From Larkinella sp965227735 (GTDB taxonomy: Bacteria; Bacteroidota; Bacteroidia; Cytophagales; Spirosomataceae): DNA of 64,000 nt. The DNA lies in contig NZ_OZ245776.1 in NCBI RefSeq assembly GCF_965227735.1, forward strand, positions 7,316,001 through 7,380,000. Reading direction: 5' to 3'. Shown here in pieces: positions 33,077 to 42,294 of this stretch. Both the position numbers and the translations under genes were made by a program. Under the pieces are notes generated by a model that ran no database searches, had not been told where the DNA came from, and saw nothing but the letters and a program-made list of their open reading frames with translations. Position 1 is the stretch's first letter. Each line of letters starts with the position of its first letter.

Positions 33077-33103
33077 CCTGATAGGATCGAGTAGTTAGAC
33101 GGT

Positions 33104-33141
33104 GACCGGTATGATTGTATGAATCGTACCGGTCTTTTTTT
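33104..33141 (+). terminator. Rho-independent terminator of the lipoprotein gene
   Basis: A 13-bp stem GACCGGTATGATT (33104-33116) with AATCGTACCGGTC (33122-33134), one G-U, followed by seven T. Confidence 0.85.
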
Positions 33142-33163
33142 GCTGTCTTTTATCACAGCGGTC

Positions 33164-33859
33164 TTATAAAATTCCCTGATCGGCAAAGCTCATATACGAT
33201 TGATCCGTAAAAATCAGATGATCGAGGATGGGAATATCGAGCAATCGCCCGGCTTCTTTCAATTTTTTGGTCAGGTCACGATCCGCCTGGGAGGCTGCCA
33301 GATTGCCGGAGGGGTGATTGTGAACCAGAATCAGGGCGCTGGCCAGTTGTTCGAGCGCGTGTTTGAAGATCAGTTTCGGATCTGCCACCGTCCCCGACAC
33401 GCCACCGGAGCTGATCTGAACGGGCCGGATCACTTCATTGGCGCGGTTCAACAGTAAAATCCAGAACTCTTCGTGTTGCTTGTCCAGCAGATGCGGTTTT
33501 ATCTCTTCGTAGGCATCCCGGGAACTGGTGATGCGCAAGCGGAGCGGACGGTCCTGTTCTTTGCGCCGTCGGCCCAGTTCGAGTGCCGCAACGATGCTGA
33601 TGGCTTTGGCCTGGCCAATGCCTTTGAATTTCGACAAATCCTTGACACTCAGCCGGGCCAGATCGTTGAGGTTATGGCCCACACTTTGCAGAATTCCCTT
33701 CGCTACGTCGACGGCGGACAAGTCACGGGTGCCGGAACCGATGAGGATAGCGATGAGTTCGGCGTCGGAGAGCGCGGCCCGGCCTTTGAGCATTAGTTTT
33801 TCGCGGGGGCGGTCTTCTTCCGCCCAACTCCGGATTTTGCGGGAACTTTCGTAAGTCAT
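33164..33859 (-). CDS. radC: RadC family JAB1/MPN-domain protein
   Basis: A 231-residue protein starting at the ATG at 33859. The N-terminal helix-hairpin-helix region (FKGIGQAKAISIVAALELG) is followed by a JAMM metalloprotease-like domain with EEFW, HNHPSGNLAASQAD (zinc ligands) intact. Historically called a DNA repair protein, but the biochemical function is not established. Convergent with the upstream lipoprotein gene. Confidence 0.93.
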   Translation of the reverse strand: MTYESSRKIRSWAEEDRPREKLMLKGRAALSDAELIAILIGSGTRDLSAVDVAKGILQSVGHNLNDLARLSVKDLSKFKGIGQAKAISIVAALELGRRRKEQDRPLRLRITSSRDAYEEIKPHLLDKQHEEFWILLLNRANEVIRPVQISSGGVSGTVADPKLIFKHALEQLASALILVHNHPSGNLAASQADRDLTKKLKEAGRLLDIPILDHLIFTDQSYMSFADQGIL

Positions 33860-33881
33860 GGTAAGGTGGGTGTGGATGGAC

Positions 33882-33921
33882 AAAAAAAAACCTTACCTGA
33901 ACAAAATCAGATAAGGTTTTT
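33882..33921 (-). terminator. Rho-independent terminator of rpsT
   Basis: Stem 33886-33900 with 33907-33921 (AAAAACCTTACCTGA with TCAGATAAGGTTTTT; G-T on the minus strand) and a nine-T tail on the minus strand. Confidence 0.82.
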
Positions 33922-33977
33922 CTAACGTTTTGCGCGTATTGATAAACCGCTCAGGCAGTTTACTGATACGGAATTAA

Positions 33978-34241
33978 TTAAGCAGCAACAGCCAGTCCGT
34001 TGACGAGTTTCGCCAGTTTCGACTTGTTGTTAGACGCTTTGTTTTTGTGAATGATATTCCGCTTTGCCAGTTTGTCCAGCAGCGATGACACCGTTTTATA
34101 CAACTCAGTTGCAGCCACCTTGTCGGTAGTCAGCCGCAAACGCTTGATCAGTGAACGGGTCGTTTTGTGTTGGAAACGGTTCAACAAACGTTTCTTTTCG
34201 TTTGCCCGGACCCGCTTCAATGCCGACTTATGATTTGCCAT
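33978..34241 (-). CDS. rpsT: 30S ribosomal protein S20
   Basis: An 87-residue, Lys/Arg-rich, all-helical protein that binds 16S rRNA. MANHKSALKRVRANEKKRLLN is the classical S20 N-terminus. Single-gene transcript with its own terminator, as in most bacteria. Confidence 0.97.
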   Translation of the reverse strand: MANHKSALKRVRANEKKRLLNRFQHKTTRSLIKRLRLTTDKVAATELYKTVSSLLDKLAKRNIIHKNKASNNKSKLAKLVNGLAVAA

Positions 34242-34345
34242 TGCTTATTAGTACAGTATACAGTTTCTCAGAAATATCCGCAAAAGTAGGGATTTACGAG
34301 AAACAATGCAAATTAATCTTGGATCACCGGAACGATTCGGGAAGG

Positions 34346-34747
34346 TTACTGGCGGATATCCGAATTGATGGTGAACACCTTGTCCCAACTGGCCCGATTA
34401 TTTTTTACGAACTCCTGTTGCTTTTGGTTCTTGTTGAACGTCTCAATATCAGCTTCGCTCTGGAAAGTGAGGTAGTGCATCACATCATAGTCGGAAGAAC
34501 CACCGCTAACCCCGTTTAAGGTCTTCCCGGAGGTGTAAGAAATGATCTGAGGAATTTCATGCTTTAAAGCGGCAAACTCACGCATATGTTGCTCAATCGC
34601 TTCATTTTTAGTGCCTTCTTTGAATTTAAAGCAGACAATTTGCTGTTTTTGGGCTTTTCTGGCAGGTGAGTAGGCACCGTAGATAACAAGGCCAAAAACT
34701 CCGAAGAAGAAAAGAATTAGGCTGTAGCCAATGGATTTGCGTTTCAT
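34346..34747 (-). CDS. Dabb (stress-responsive A/B barrel) domain protein
   Basis: A 133-residue protein starting at the ATG at 34747 (MKRKSIGYSLILFFFGVFGL): an N-terminal membrane anchor or signal (~6-27), then a ~95-residue alpha/beta domain of Dabb type (IVCFKFKEGTKNEAIEQHMREFAALKHEIPQI...DYDVMHYLTFQSEADIETF). Dabb proteins are small dimeric barrels of mostly unknown function. The frame extends to 34954 but that part crosses the promoter. Confidence 0.85.
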   Translation of the reverse strand: MKRKSIGYSLILFFFGVFGLVIYGAYSPARKAQKQQIVCFKFKEGTKNEAIEQHMREFAALKHEIPQIISYTSGKTLNGVSGGSSDYDVMHYLTFQSEADIETFNKNQKQQEFVKNNRASWDKVFTINSDIRQ

Positions 34748-34837
34748 GATGATTGTGAAATTGATGTTATTCCAAATATTATTCTGAACAACACAGTCTT
34801 TTATAAATAAAGTAGAAACTTTTCTTGTTAAAGTGCT

Positions 34838-35842
34838 ATGTTTGAACAAAGGTATCGTATAAATATTTCGAATCAAGTATTTGTGTTCTTTTTTTTCGCA
34901 ACGGTGGCCTATTCGCTGCCGACTGGAAAACCGCATTGGGGGTTTTACGCCCACAAACGAATCAACCGGCTGGCGGTGTTTACCTTACCGCCGGAGATGC
35001 TGGGCTTTTATAAGAAGCACATCGACTACCTGACCGAGAATGCCGTCAATCCCGACAAAAGGCGGTATGCCGTCGCCGGGGAAGCCCCCCGGCATTTCAT
35101 CGACCTGGATGCGTACCCGGATACCACGAAGGCGACCTTACCGCGTTCGTGGAAACAGGCAACCGAACGCTATGGAGAAGATACCCTGGCCCTGCACGGG
35201 ATTGTGCCCTGGCACATTCAACTGGCCAAATTTCAATTGACCGAAGCTTTCAAGGCCCGCGACGCCAAACGCATCCTGAAGATTTCGGCCGACCTGGGCC
35301 ATTACATTGCCGATGCGAATGTGCCGTTGCATACCACCCGCAACTACAACGGGCAGATGACGGGGCAGCAGGGGATCCACGGTTTCTGGGAATCGAGACT
35401 ACCGGAACTGTTCAGCACGGAATATGACTTTTTTACTGGTTCGGCCACCTATGTGTCTTCACCCCAGAAAGCAGCCTGGCGGGCGGTTTTCGACGCCCAT
35501 GCCGCGCTGGACTCGGTCCTGCGGTTTGAAAAAGAACTGACCGACCAGGCAGGCGAAACCCGGAAATATGGTTTTGAAGAGCGAAATGGCCAAACCGTGA
35601 AGGTATATGCCGACGATTTCTCCCGAAAATACCACGAACGACTGCGTGGGCAGGTAGAGCGACAGATGCGGGCATCGGTTAAAATGGTCGGTGATTTCTG
35701 GTATACCTGCTGGATAGATGCCGGACAACCCGATCTGGAAAAACTGGCCAGGGATGCCACAACGGCGGTCGATGGGAAAGAAGAGATCGAAGAAAAACAG
35801 AGCTGGTGGAAACGCCTTTTTAACGTCAGAACAGAAGAGTAA
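34838..35842 (+). CDS. Zinc-dependent phospholipase C / S1-P1-nuclease-like secreted protein
   Basis: A 334-residue secreted protein. Signal-like segment VFVFFFFATVAYS, then WGFYAHKRINRLAVFTLPPE, in which W and the downstream His are typical zinc ligands. The core motif ADLGHYIADANVPLHTT and GIHGFWESRLPEL provide further His/Asp/Glu ligands of a trinuclear zinc site. Related bacterial proteins are called zinc-dependent phospholipase C family; activity on lipid or nucleic acid cannot be told apart. The start is uncertain: a -7-like TATGTTTG overlaps the ATG at 34838, so translation may begin downstream (e.g. GTG near residue 16). Confidence 0.82.
   Translation: MFEQRYRINISNQVFVFFFFATVAYSLPTGKPHWGFYAHKRINRLAVFTLPPEMLGFYKKHIDYLTENAVNPDKRRYAVAGEAPRHFIDLDAYPDTTKATLPRSWKQATERYGEDTLALHGIVPWHIQLAKFQLTEAFKARDAKRILKISADLGHYIADANVPLHTTRNYNGQMTGQQGIHGFWESRLPELFSTEYDFFTGSATYVSSPQKAAWRAVFDAHAALDSVLRFEKELTDQAGETRKYGFEERNGQTVKVYADDFSRKYHERLRGQVERQMRASVKMVGDFWYTCWIDAGQPDLEKLARDATTAVDGKEEIEEKQSWWKRLFNVRTEE
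34847..34877 (-). promoter_or_regulatory. Promoter of the Dabb gene
   Basis: On the minus strand: CTTG (34874-34877), 19 bp, then a perfect TACCTTTG (34847-34854). It lies inside the first codons of the divergent phospholipase-like gene as annotated. A plus-strand TATGTTTG (34837-34844) overlaps the same spot. Confidence 0.6.
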
Positions 35843-35929
35843 GACCGATTCGGGGCTTAAAGTCCGCGGGGTCGTAATGCCAATGGGCCGTGAATTTTGT
35901 AGTTTCGCCCGTTCAACGAGTCAACAAAA

Positions 35930-37117
35930 ATGAATCTACCCAAAATATACCTGCGTTCCGGGCGTGAGGAAGCCATCCGGCGGTTTCATCCCTGGGTGTT
36001 TTCCGGAGCCGTGGTCCGGACCGAAGGGGAACCCCAGGATGGCGACGTGGTGGAAGTACTGGACAAAAAAGGGACTTACCTGGCGACCGGCCATTTTCAC
36101 AATGGAAGCATTCTGGTCCGCATTTTCTCTTTTCAACCCGTCATTCCCGATGTCGCGTACTGGACTGCCAAACTGACTGCCATTCGAAGCATCCGAACGG
36201 CCATTTTGCCGCCCGATACCAATTGTTACCGGCTGGTTCATGGCGAGGGCGACGGTTGCACGGGTTTGATTATCGACATCTACAACGGAGTCGCGGTTTT
36301 GCAGGCCCATTCCATCGGGATGCACCGCGAGCGAAACCTGATTACGGAAGCGCTGAAAAATGTGTTTGGAGATCAGCTCCGGGCCGTATATGACAAAAGT
36401 GCCGAAACGTTGCCCGACGACTATGCGGCCACGATCCAGAATGCCTACCGCTTTGGCCGGGCGGACGTACCGCACGAGGTGATGGAAAACGGACACCGGT
36501 TTCTGGTCGATTGGATTACCGGGCAAAAAACCGGTTTTTTCCTCGATCAACGCGACAACCGGAAATTGCTGGCGCATTATTCAGCCGGGAAAAAGGTGTT
36601 GAACGCCTTTTGTTATTCGGGCGGTTTTTCCGTCTATGCGCTGAAAGCCGGGGCAACCCTGGTGCATTCCGTGGATGCTTCCCAGAAAGCCATCGACCTG
36701 ACCAACCGCAATGTGGCCCTGAATTTTGGCGAAACCGAGGTAGCGAACCGGCACGAAGCCTATGCGGATGATGTGATGAAATACTTGCATGCCCACGACG
36801 ATCAGTATGATGTGGTCGTGCTGGACCCGCCCGCCTACGCCAAGAGTTTGTCGGCTCGGCATCGGGCCGTCCAGGGCTACAAACGGCTGAATGCCGAGGG
36901 ATTGCGCCGGGTGGCAAAAGGTGGAATTCTCTTTACGTTTTCGTGTTCGCAGGTGATCGACCGGGAACTGTTCTACAATACGGTGGTGGCGGCTGCCATC
37001 GAAGCCGGGCGGCAGGTGCGCGTTTTACACCATTTGAGCCAACCCGCCGACCATCCGGTCAATTTATTTCACCCGGAAGGCGGTTATTTGAAAGGATTGG
37101 TTTTGTGGGTTGAGTAA
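35930..37117 (+). CDS. RlmI-like class I rRNA methyltransferase
   Basis: A 395-residue protein with an N-terminal PUA domain (residues 1-75, LRSGREEAIRRFHPWVFSGA) and a C-terminal Rossmann methyltransferase (VLNAFCYSGGFSVYALKAGA, VHSVDASQKAIDLT, VLDPPAYAKS). It is of the RlmI/YccW family, which methylates C5 of cytosine in 23S rRNA; site specificity is inferred from family only. Confidence 0.92.
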   Translation: MNLPKIYLRSGREEAIRRFHPWVFSGAVVRTEGEPQDGDVVEVLDKKGTYLATGHFHNGSILVRIFSFQPVIPDVAYWTAKLTAIRSIRTAILPPDTNCYRLVHGEGDGCTGLIIDIYNGVAVLQAHSIGMHRERNLITEALKNVFGDQLRAVYDKSAETLPDDYAATIQNAYRFGRADVPHEVMENGHRFLVDWITGQKTGFFLDQRDNRKLLAHYSAGKKVLNAFCYSGGFSVYALKAGATLVHSVDASQKAIDLTNRNVALNFGETEVANRHEAYADDVMKYLHAHDDQYDVVVLDPPAYAKSLSARHRAVQGYKRLNAEGLRRVAKGGILFTFSCSQVIDRELFYNTVVAAAIEAGRQVRVLHHLSQPADHPVNLFHPEGGYLKGLVLWVE

Positions 37118-37147
37118 CAAACCAAGATTATTTATAAACTTGCAGGC

Positions 37148-38284
37148 ATGAAGATAAGTATCCTATCCATTGCGCTGGCAGGTTGGGTTTCGCTGGCAAC
37201 CGACTCCAAAGAGATTCTGTTTAGCCGCTATTTCGTGGCGGCCGAAAGCTACGAAACCGTTGGTGTCGTCGATATCAATAAGGATGGTCGCCCGGATTTG
37301 GTTTCGGGGGATTTCTGGTATGAGAACTCCGCTGATCCGAAGGCACTTTTTCGCAAACGGTATTTGATTGGCAACCAGAAACGGTTCGACCAATATTATG
37401 ATGACTTTTCGACCATTCCGCTGGATGTCAATGGCGACGGTCATGCCGACATTGTAACCGGCGGCTGGTTTGGTGAAAATCTGAAATGGCTCGAAAACCC
37501 CGGTATTGGCAAAAAGGATTTGTGGGCGGTTCACGACATCGGCAAAGTTGGCAATGTGGAAACCACCCGCGCCTGGGATGTCGACGGCGATGGCGTCATC
37601 GAAATTGTCCCCAACAACCCAAAGCATCCACTGAAATATTTCAAACTGGAAAAAGGAGGCACGTTCAGGCAGGTCGACGTGGCACCGACGCAGGATCATG
37701 GCCTGGGTCTGGGTGATGTAAACGGCGATGGTCGCAGCGATTTTATCGTGAGTAAAGGCTGGCTCGAAGCCCCCGCCGACCGCGAAAAAGGGCCCTGGAC
37801 GCTCCATCCCGAATTTGATCTGGGCAAACAGGCCAGCGTACCGATTCTGGTGGTCGATGTAAACGGCGATAAACGCAACGATCTGATTGTGGGGCAGGCA
37901 CACGGCTACGGGTTGCACTGGTACGAACAAACACTGGAAGGCGGCAAACGCGGCTGGAAAAAGCACAGCATCGACGAAAAAGCATCGCAATACCACGTTC
38001 TGGAGTGGGCCGACCTCGACGGTGATAAAAAACCGGAACTCATTACCGGTAAACGCTACCGCGCCCACAACGATGGCGACGCCGGAGCGTATGACGATGT
38101 GGGACTCTATTACTTCACCTGGAACGGCAAGGAATTTATAAAGCACACCATTGCCTACGGGCAGCCGGGAAAGGGCAAAGGAACCGGTATTTATTTCGCC
38201 CTTGCCGACCTGCGCGGCACCGGACGTTTGGACATTGTGGTTGCCGGCAAAGACGGTCTGGAGATTTTTTTCAACGAAAAGTAG
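37148..38284 (+). CDS. FG-GAP/VCBS repeat protein (first of a pair)
   Basis: A 378-residue secreted protein with a short signal peptide and at least six calcium-binding-type loops (DINKDGRPD, DVNGDGHAD, DVDGDGVIE, DVNGDGRSD, DVNGDKRND, DLDGDKKPE) spread at ~50-residue intervals, giving a seven-bladed integrin-like beta-propeller. Related to the next gene throughout, so a tandem duplication. Such propellers bind carbohydrates or proteins; no enzymatic motif is seen. Confidence 0.85.
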   Translation: MKISILSIALAGWVSLATDSKEILFSRYFVAAESYETVGVVDINKDGRPDLVSGDFWYENSADPKALFRKRYLIGNQKRFDQYYDDFSTIPLDVNGDGHADIVTGGWFGENLKWLENPGIGKKDLWAVHDIGKVGNVETTRAWDVDGDGVIEIVPNNPKHPLKYFKLEKGGTFRQVDVAPTQDHGLGLGDVNGDGRSDFIVSKGWLEAPADREKGPWTLHPEFDLGKQASVPILVVDVNGDKRNDLIVGQAHGYGLHWYEQTLEGGKRGWKKHSIDEKASQYHVLEWADLDGDKKPELITGKRYRAHNDGDAGAYDDVGLYYFTWNGKEFIKHTIAYGQPGKGKGTGIYFALADLRGTGRLDIVVAGKDGLEIFFNEK

Positions 38285-38425
38285 GAGGGCACTCTTAACC
38301 GGTTTGGACTGGCTTTGGGAGGTCAGGATTTGCCGGTTAGGCATTGATACCGAGTAGAATTGAACAAAAAACCGCTTGTTTGCTTACTACGGTAGTAGAA
38401 CATCGTATTTCAACCGCGATATAAA

Positions 38426-39634
38426 ATGAATAGTAAAGCGATTACCACGGCGTCGTTTACCCGGAAAGGCTGGCTTCTGACCAGTTGTCTGGCGCTGGGA
38501 ATTCTGACCGGCCACGCCCAGAAAGGAACCGAGCTTCAGTTCAAAAAAAGTGTACTGACCAGCGATTTCATTGCCGAAGGCGCCACCGTCGGGGATGTTA
38601 ACAAAGATGGGAAAAAGGATGTCATGGCCGGAGCTTACTGGTTTGAAGCCCCCAACTGGACACCCCACGAGCTGGCTAAACCGGAAAAATTCTCGTATAG
38701 CACGGGCTACAGCAACTCTTTTCTGAACTTCGCGCTGGATGTCAACAAGGACGGCTGGGTGGATATGATTCGGATCGATTTCCCCGGGAAATCGGCGGTT
38801 TGGCACGAAAATCCGAAAAACCAGCCCGGTCTCTGGAAGGTTCATCCCATCCACTCCTCGGTCGGCAACGAGTCGCCCTTGTTCGTGGATGTCGATGGCA
38901 ATGGCCGGGCCGACATTATTTGCAACGACCCGACGGCCAAGGAAATCATCTGGCTGCGGTCACCTGACAATAATTTTACGGATGAGTGGGAGCGGTTTGT
39001 GATCAGCAAGGGCGAAAATACGCCCGGAACGCACATGTATACCCACGGGTTGGGCTTTGGCGACGTCAATGGCGACAAAAAAATGGATGTAGTGATCCAT
39101 ACGGGCTGGTGGGAAGGCCAGACCGATCCGAAACGCTCCAACTGGACGTTCCATCCCGCCAAACTGGGCGAAGAGTGCGCCCAGATGTACATCACAGACG
39201 TGAACGGCGACGGTTTGAACGATGTCATCAGTTCATCGGCTCACAAATACGGCATCTGGTGGCACGAACAGGGGAAAGATGCGGAAGGAAATCCAACCTG
39301 GACGACGCATGAAATTCACAAGACGATTTCTCAAACCCATAATCTGGCGCTGGTCGATATGAATGGCGACAAAAAGCCCGATCTGGTAACCGGAAAACGG
39401 TATTATGCCCATAATAAGACAGACAATGATCCGGGCCGGGAAGAACCGGCGGTTTTGTATTGGTTTGAGTTCAAACCCGGTAAAAATCCCTCCTGGATCC
39501 CGCACGAGATCGACAACAACTCCGGCGCAGGCTTACACGTTGTCGTGGAAGATATGAACGGTGACCGATTGCCGGACATCGCCGTGGGCAACAAAAAAGG
39601 AGTTCACGTTTTCGAGCAACAGAAAAAGAAATAA
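38426..39634 (+). CDS. FG-GAP/VCBS repeat protein (second of a pair)
   Basis: A 402-residue secreted paralogue of the preceding gene. Signal peptide MNSKAITTASFTRKGWLLTS...GHAQ and seven DVNKDGKKD-type loops (DVNKDGWVD, DVDGNGRAD, DVNGDKKMD, DVNGDGLND, DMNGDKKPD, DMNGDRLPD). Shared signatures with the first copy include THGLGFGDVNGD versus DHGLGLGDVNGD and LVTGKRYYAHN versus LITGKRYRAHN. The 141-nt spacer between the two suggests a separate or weak internal promoter. Confidence 0.85.
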   Translation: MNSKAITTASFTRKGWLLTSCLALGILTGHAQKGTELQFKKSVLTSDFIAEGATVGDVNKDGKKDVMAGAYWFEAPNWTPHELAKPEKFSYSTGYSNSFLNFALDVNKDGWVDMIRIDFPGKSAVWHENPKNQPGLWKVHPIHSSVGNESPLFVDVDGNGRADIICNDPTAKEIIWLRSPDNNFTDEWERFVISKGENTPGTHMYTHGLGFGDVNGDKKMDVVIHTGWWEGQTDPKRSNWTFHPAKLGEECAQMYITDVNGDGLNDVISSSAHKYGIWWHEQGKDAEGNPTWTTHEIHKTISQTHNLALVDMNGDKKPDLVTGKRYYAHNKTDNDPGREEPAVLYWFEFKPGKNPSWIPHEIDNNSGAGLHVVVEDMNGDRLPDIAVGNKKGVHVFEQQKKK

Positions 39635-39642
39635 CCCTGAAC

Positions 39643-39706
39643 AAAAAAAACGGTCCGGAATCCCGTTGAGCGGTGTCGCTGGACGGGATTCCGGACCGTT
39701 TTTTTT
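39643..39706. terminator. Bidirectional terminator with perfect 24-bp stem
   Basis: 39643-39666 is fully complementary to 39683-39706 (A-tract, CGGTCCGGAATCCCGT, T-tract), with a 16-nt loop that contains a small inner stem (AGCG/CGCT). It serves both convergent genes. Confidence 0.92.
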
Positions 39707-39715
39707 AAGGGAACA

Positions 39716-40738
39716 TTACGTAATTTCGCCCGGAATGACCACGATGCTCTGGCGGAAGTTTTCCCGCAAAACCGCCATCGAAATGCGCTGTCCAATCGTT
39801 TCTTCGGTGAGCAATTTATGCAGATCGTCGACGGAGGCAACGGCCTGCCGGTTGAATTCGACAATGATATCGCCTTGTTGCAGTTCGCTGTTGTAAGAAA
39901 CGCCGTCGGCTTCGGTGCTCACAACAATTACCCCGGTTTTGGCATTCAGATGGTTGTATTGTTTGATGCGTTCGGTGAGGTTGATGAGCTGACCGGAAAT
40001 GCCGAGGTACCCGCGACGAACCCGCCCGTGCATGATCAGTTTTCCGGCCACCAGGGCAGCCAGATTGGACGAAACCGCAAAACAGATTCCCTGCGCGGGC
40101 AGGATCACGGCGGTATTGACACCGATCACATCACCCTGTGAATTGACCAGCGGACCACCCGAGTTGCCCGGATTCAGAGCCGCGTCGGTCTGAATCACAT
40201 CATCGATCAACCGGCCGGATTCCGACCGGAGCGTCCGGCCCAGCGCGCTGACGACTCCCGCTGTAACCGAATACTGAAAACCGTACGGATTGCCAACTGC
40301 AATGGCAATTTGCCCGACCTGCACCAGGTTGGAATCGGCAAAGCGAATGGCTTTGAGACCTTCGCCGTAAATCTTAATAACCGCAATGTCTGTTGCGGGG
40401 TCGCGACCAATCAGGGTGGCTTCAAAATCCCGGCCATCGGGCAGGGCTACTTCAATTTTGGTTGCACCCGCCACCACGTGGTTGTTGGTGATAACGTAAC
40501 CATCTGACGAAATGATGAATCCCGACCCCGTTCCACCATCTGCCTGGCCGCGCCCCCGGACGGATGGCGGCCCTTCTTTGGCCCGACCGCTTACTTTGAT
40601 CTGGACCACCGACAGGCTAACTTTTTTTGCTACATTTACCACCGTGTTGGAGTAGGCATCGAGCAGCGGGGCATCCCGGTCGGTGAATCCTCCGGGAATG
40701 GACGCTGATCCGGTATCGGTTATGCGTTGTATTTCCAT
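39716..40738 (-). CDS. HtrA/DegP-like S1C serine protease without signal peptide
   Basis: A 340-residue trypsin-fold protease with a C-terminal PDZ domain. The catalytic triad is intact: His in VITNNHVVAG, Asp in PATDIAVIKI and Ser in LNPGNSGGPLV. The PDZ region runs ~245-335 (RRGYLGISGQLINL...LQQGDIIVEFN). The N-terminus (MEIQRITDTGSASIPGGF) has no signal peptide or membrane segment, unusual for a family that normally works in the envelope. Either the protein acts in the cytoplasm or it is exported by another route. Confidence 0.9.
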   Translation of the reverse strand: MEIQRITDTGSASIPGGFTDRDAPLLDAYSNTVVNVAKKVSLSVVQIKVSGRAKEGPPSVRGRGQADGGTGSGFIISSDGYVITNNHVVAGATKIEVALPDGRDFEATLIGRDPATDIAVIKIYGEGLKAIRFADSNLVQVGQIAIAVGNPYGFQYSVTAGVVSALGRTLRSESGRLIDDVIQTDAALNPGNSGGPLVNSQGDVIGVNTAVILPAQGICFAVSSNLAALVAGKLIMHGRVRRGYLGISGQLINLTERIKQYNHLNAKTGVIVVSTEADGVSYNSELQQGDIIVEFNRQAVASVDDLHKLLTEETIGQRISMAVLRENFRQSIVVIPGEIT

Positions 40739-40870
40739 GATTAGACTAATTTAGTTGTAAATGCAACTTTCAAACCCTGTACCAATTGCCGGTATGCACC
40801 GATGTGCGCCAAATTGTCAGTCTACCGGGTGATTTCCAATAGCTCATTTCCAACCACTTTCATCTTAACC

Positions 40871-41047
40871 ATGACTTTTGAGGAATACCTGGTCAGTAAG
40901 AAGATCGACGAAAACCGATTCCAGCAGCAGGAACCCGTGCGGTATTCGGTCTGGAAAGCGGAGTTTGAACAACAGCATCCGGAGAGCTTCACTACCCAAA
41001 AAAAGTTTCTCATCAATGCGGTTCGGCGCAAGTATTTGGTACGTTAA
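40871..41047 (+). CDS. Small hypothetical protein (58 residues)
   Basis: MTFEEYLVSKKIDENRFQQQ... is 58 residues, soluble, amphipathic and ends in KYLVR. I choose the ATG at 40871 over an upstream frame to 40802, whose added residues look like non-coding sequence. I do not recognise the family. It lies upstream of glf and may share its transcript. Confidence 0.65.
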   Translation: MTFEEYLVSKKIDENRFQQQEPVRYSVWKAEFEQQHPESFTTQKKFLINAVRRKYLVR

Positions 41048-41129
41048 ATAAGGAAAACCGTCCCGCAACGGTCGATTGGAGAAAAATTGCTACTTTTAAC
41101 CTCGTAAAAACCACCCTTTTTGTCTGTTT

Positions 41130-42272
41130 ATGCAGCATTACGATTTTGCAATTGTTGGAGCCGGATATGCCGGTAGTGTGTTGGCCGAACGCCTGGCCAG
41201 CCAGTCCGGAAAAAAAGTTCTGGTTCTCGACAAACGCCCCCACATCGGCGGAAATGCCTACGATTATTACAACGAAGACGGTATCTTAATCCACCTCTAC
41301 GGCCCGCACATTTTCCACACCAACTCGCCGGAAGTGTTTGGGTATCTGTCCAATTTTACGGAATGGCGTCCGTATGAACACCGGGTGCTGGCGTCGGTCG
41401 AGGGTCAGTTGCTGCCCATCCCGATCAACCTGGATACCGTCAATAAACTCTACGGCAAAAATTTTACGTCTGAAGAACTGGGCGAATACTTCAAAACCGT
41501 CGGTGAGCCCGTCGAGGATATCAAAACGTCGGAAGATGTGGTGGTGAGCCAGGTAGGACGCGATCTGTACGAGAAGTTTTTCAAGTTCTATACCAAAAAG
41601 CAGTGGGGTGTTTATCCCTCCGAACTCGACAAGTCCGTAACGTCCCGGATTCCGACCCGGACCAACCAGGACGACCGGTATTTCTCGGATGAATTTCAGT
41701 CGATGCCATTGCACGGTTTTACGAAGATGTTCGAAAAAATGGTCGATCATCCGAACATTACATTGATGCTGGGGACGGATTTTAAAGAGGTGAAAGAAAC
41801 TTTATCCTACGATCAGTTGATCTATACCGGCCCGGTCGACGAATATTTCGACCATTGTTTCGGTAAACTTCCGTATCGCTCGCTCCATTTTGAGCACAAA
41901 ACCCTCAACGAAGAGTGGCACCAGCCGGTGGCCGTGGTCAACTATCCGAACGACAATGCCTATACCCGCATCACGGAGTACAAGCATTTGACGGGCCAGG
42001 AACACCCCACCAAAACCAGCATAACCTTCGAATACCCCCAGTCAGAAGGTGATCCGTATTACCCGGTGCCGATGCCGGAAAATGCCGAGCTTTATCGAAA
42101 GTACAAGCAACTGGCTGATCAACAGCAGAATGTGTATTTCGTAGGACGTCTGGGAACGTACCGCTATTACAACATGGATCAGGTTGTTGCGCAGGCGTTG
42201 ACCTTGTATAAGAAACTGGTAGGGGCCGATTCGCTGGCGGAAGTTGCCGCAGGCAAAGTGCCAACGAAATAA
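41130..42272 (+). CDS. glf: UDP-galactopyranose mutase
   Basis: A flavoenzyme that converts UDP-galactopyranose to UDP-galactofuranose, the precursor of galactofuranose in surface polysaccharides. It has 380 residues. Motifs: FAIVGAGYAGSVLAERLA (FAD), IGGNAYDYY, YGPHIFHTNSPEVF, and the FAD/substrate-contact GRLGTYRYYNMDQVV near the C-terminus. No other galactofuranose gene is nearby except a Wzi-like gene downstream. Confidence 0.96.
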   Translation: MQHYDFAIVGAGYAGSVLAERLASQSGKKVLVLDKRPHIGGNAYDYYNEDGILIHLYGPHIFHTNSPEVFGYLSNFTEWRPYEHRVLASVEGQLLPIPINLDTVNKLYGKNFTSEELGEYFKTVGEPVEDIKTSEDVVVSQVGRDLYEKFFKFYTKKQWGVYPSELDKSVTSRIPTRTNQDDRYFSDEFQSMPLHGFTKMFEKMVDHPNITLMLGTDFKEVKETLSYDQLIYTGPVDEYFDHCFGKLPYRSLHFEHKTLNEEWHQPVAVVNYPNDNAYTRITEYKHLTGQEHPTKTSITFEYPQSEGDPYYPVPMPENAELYRKYKQLADQQQNVYFVGRLGTYRYYNMDQVVAQALTLYKKLVGADSLAEVAAGKVPTK

Positions 42273-42294
42273 AAGAAATACGAACTCAATTGAT

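Noticed and set aside
37163..38344. 393-codon minus-strand frame opposite the first VCBS gene
   Set aside because: Asp-rich (GAT/GAC) coding strands give Val/Ile-rich antisense frames free of stops.
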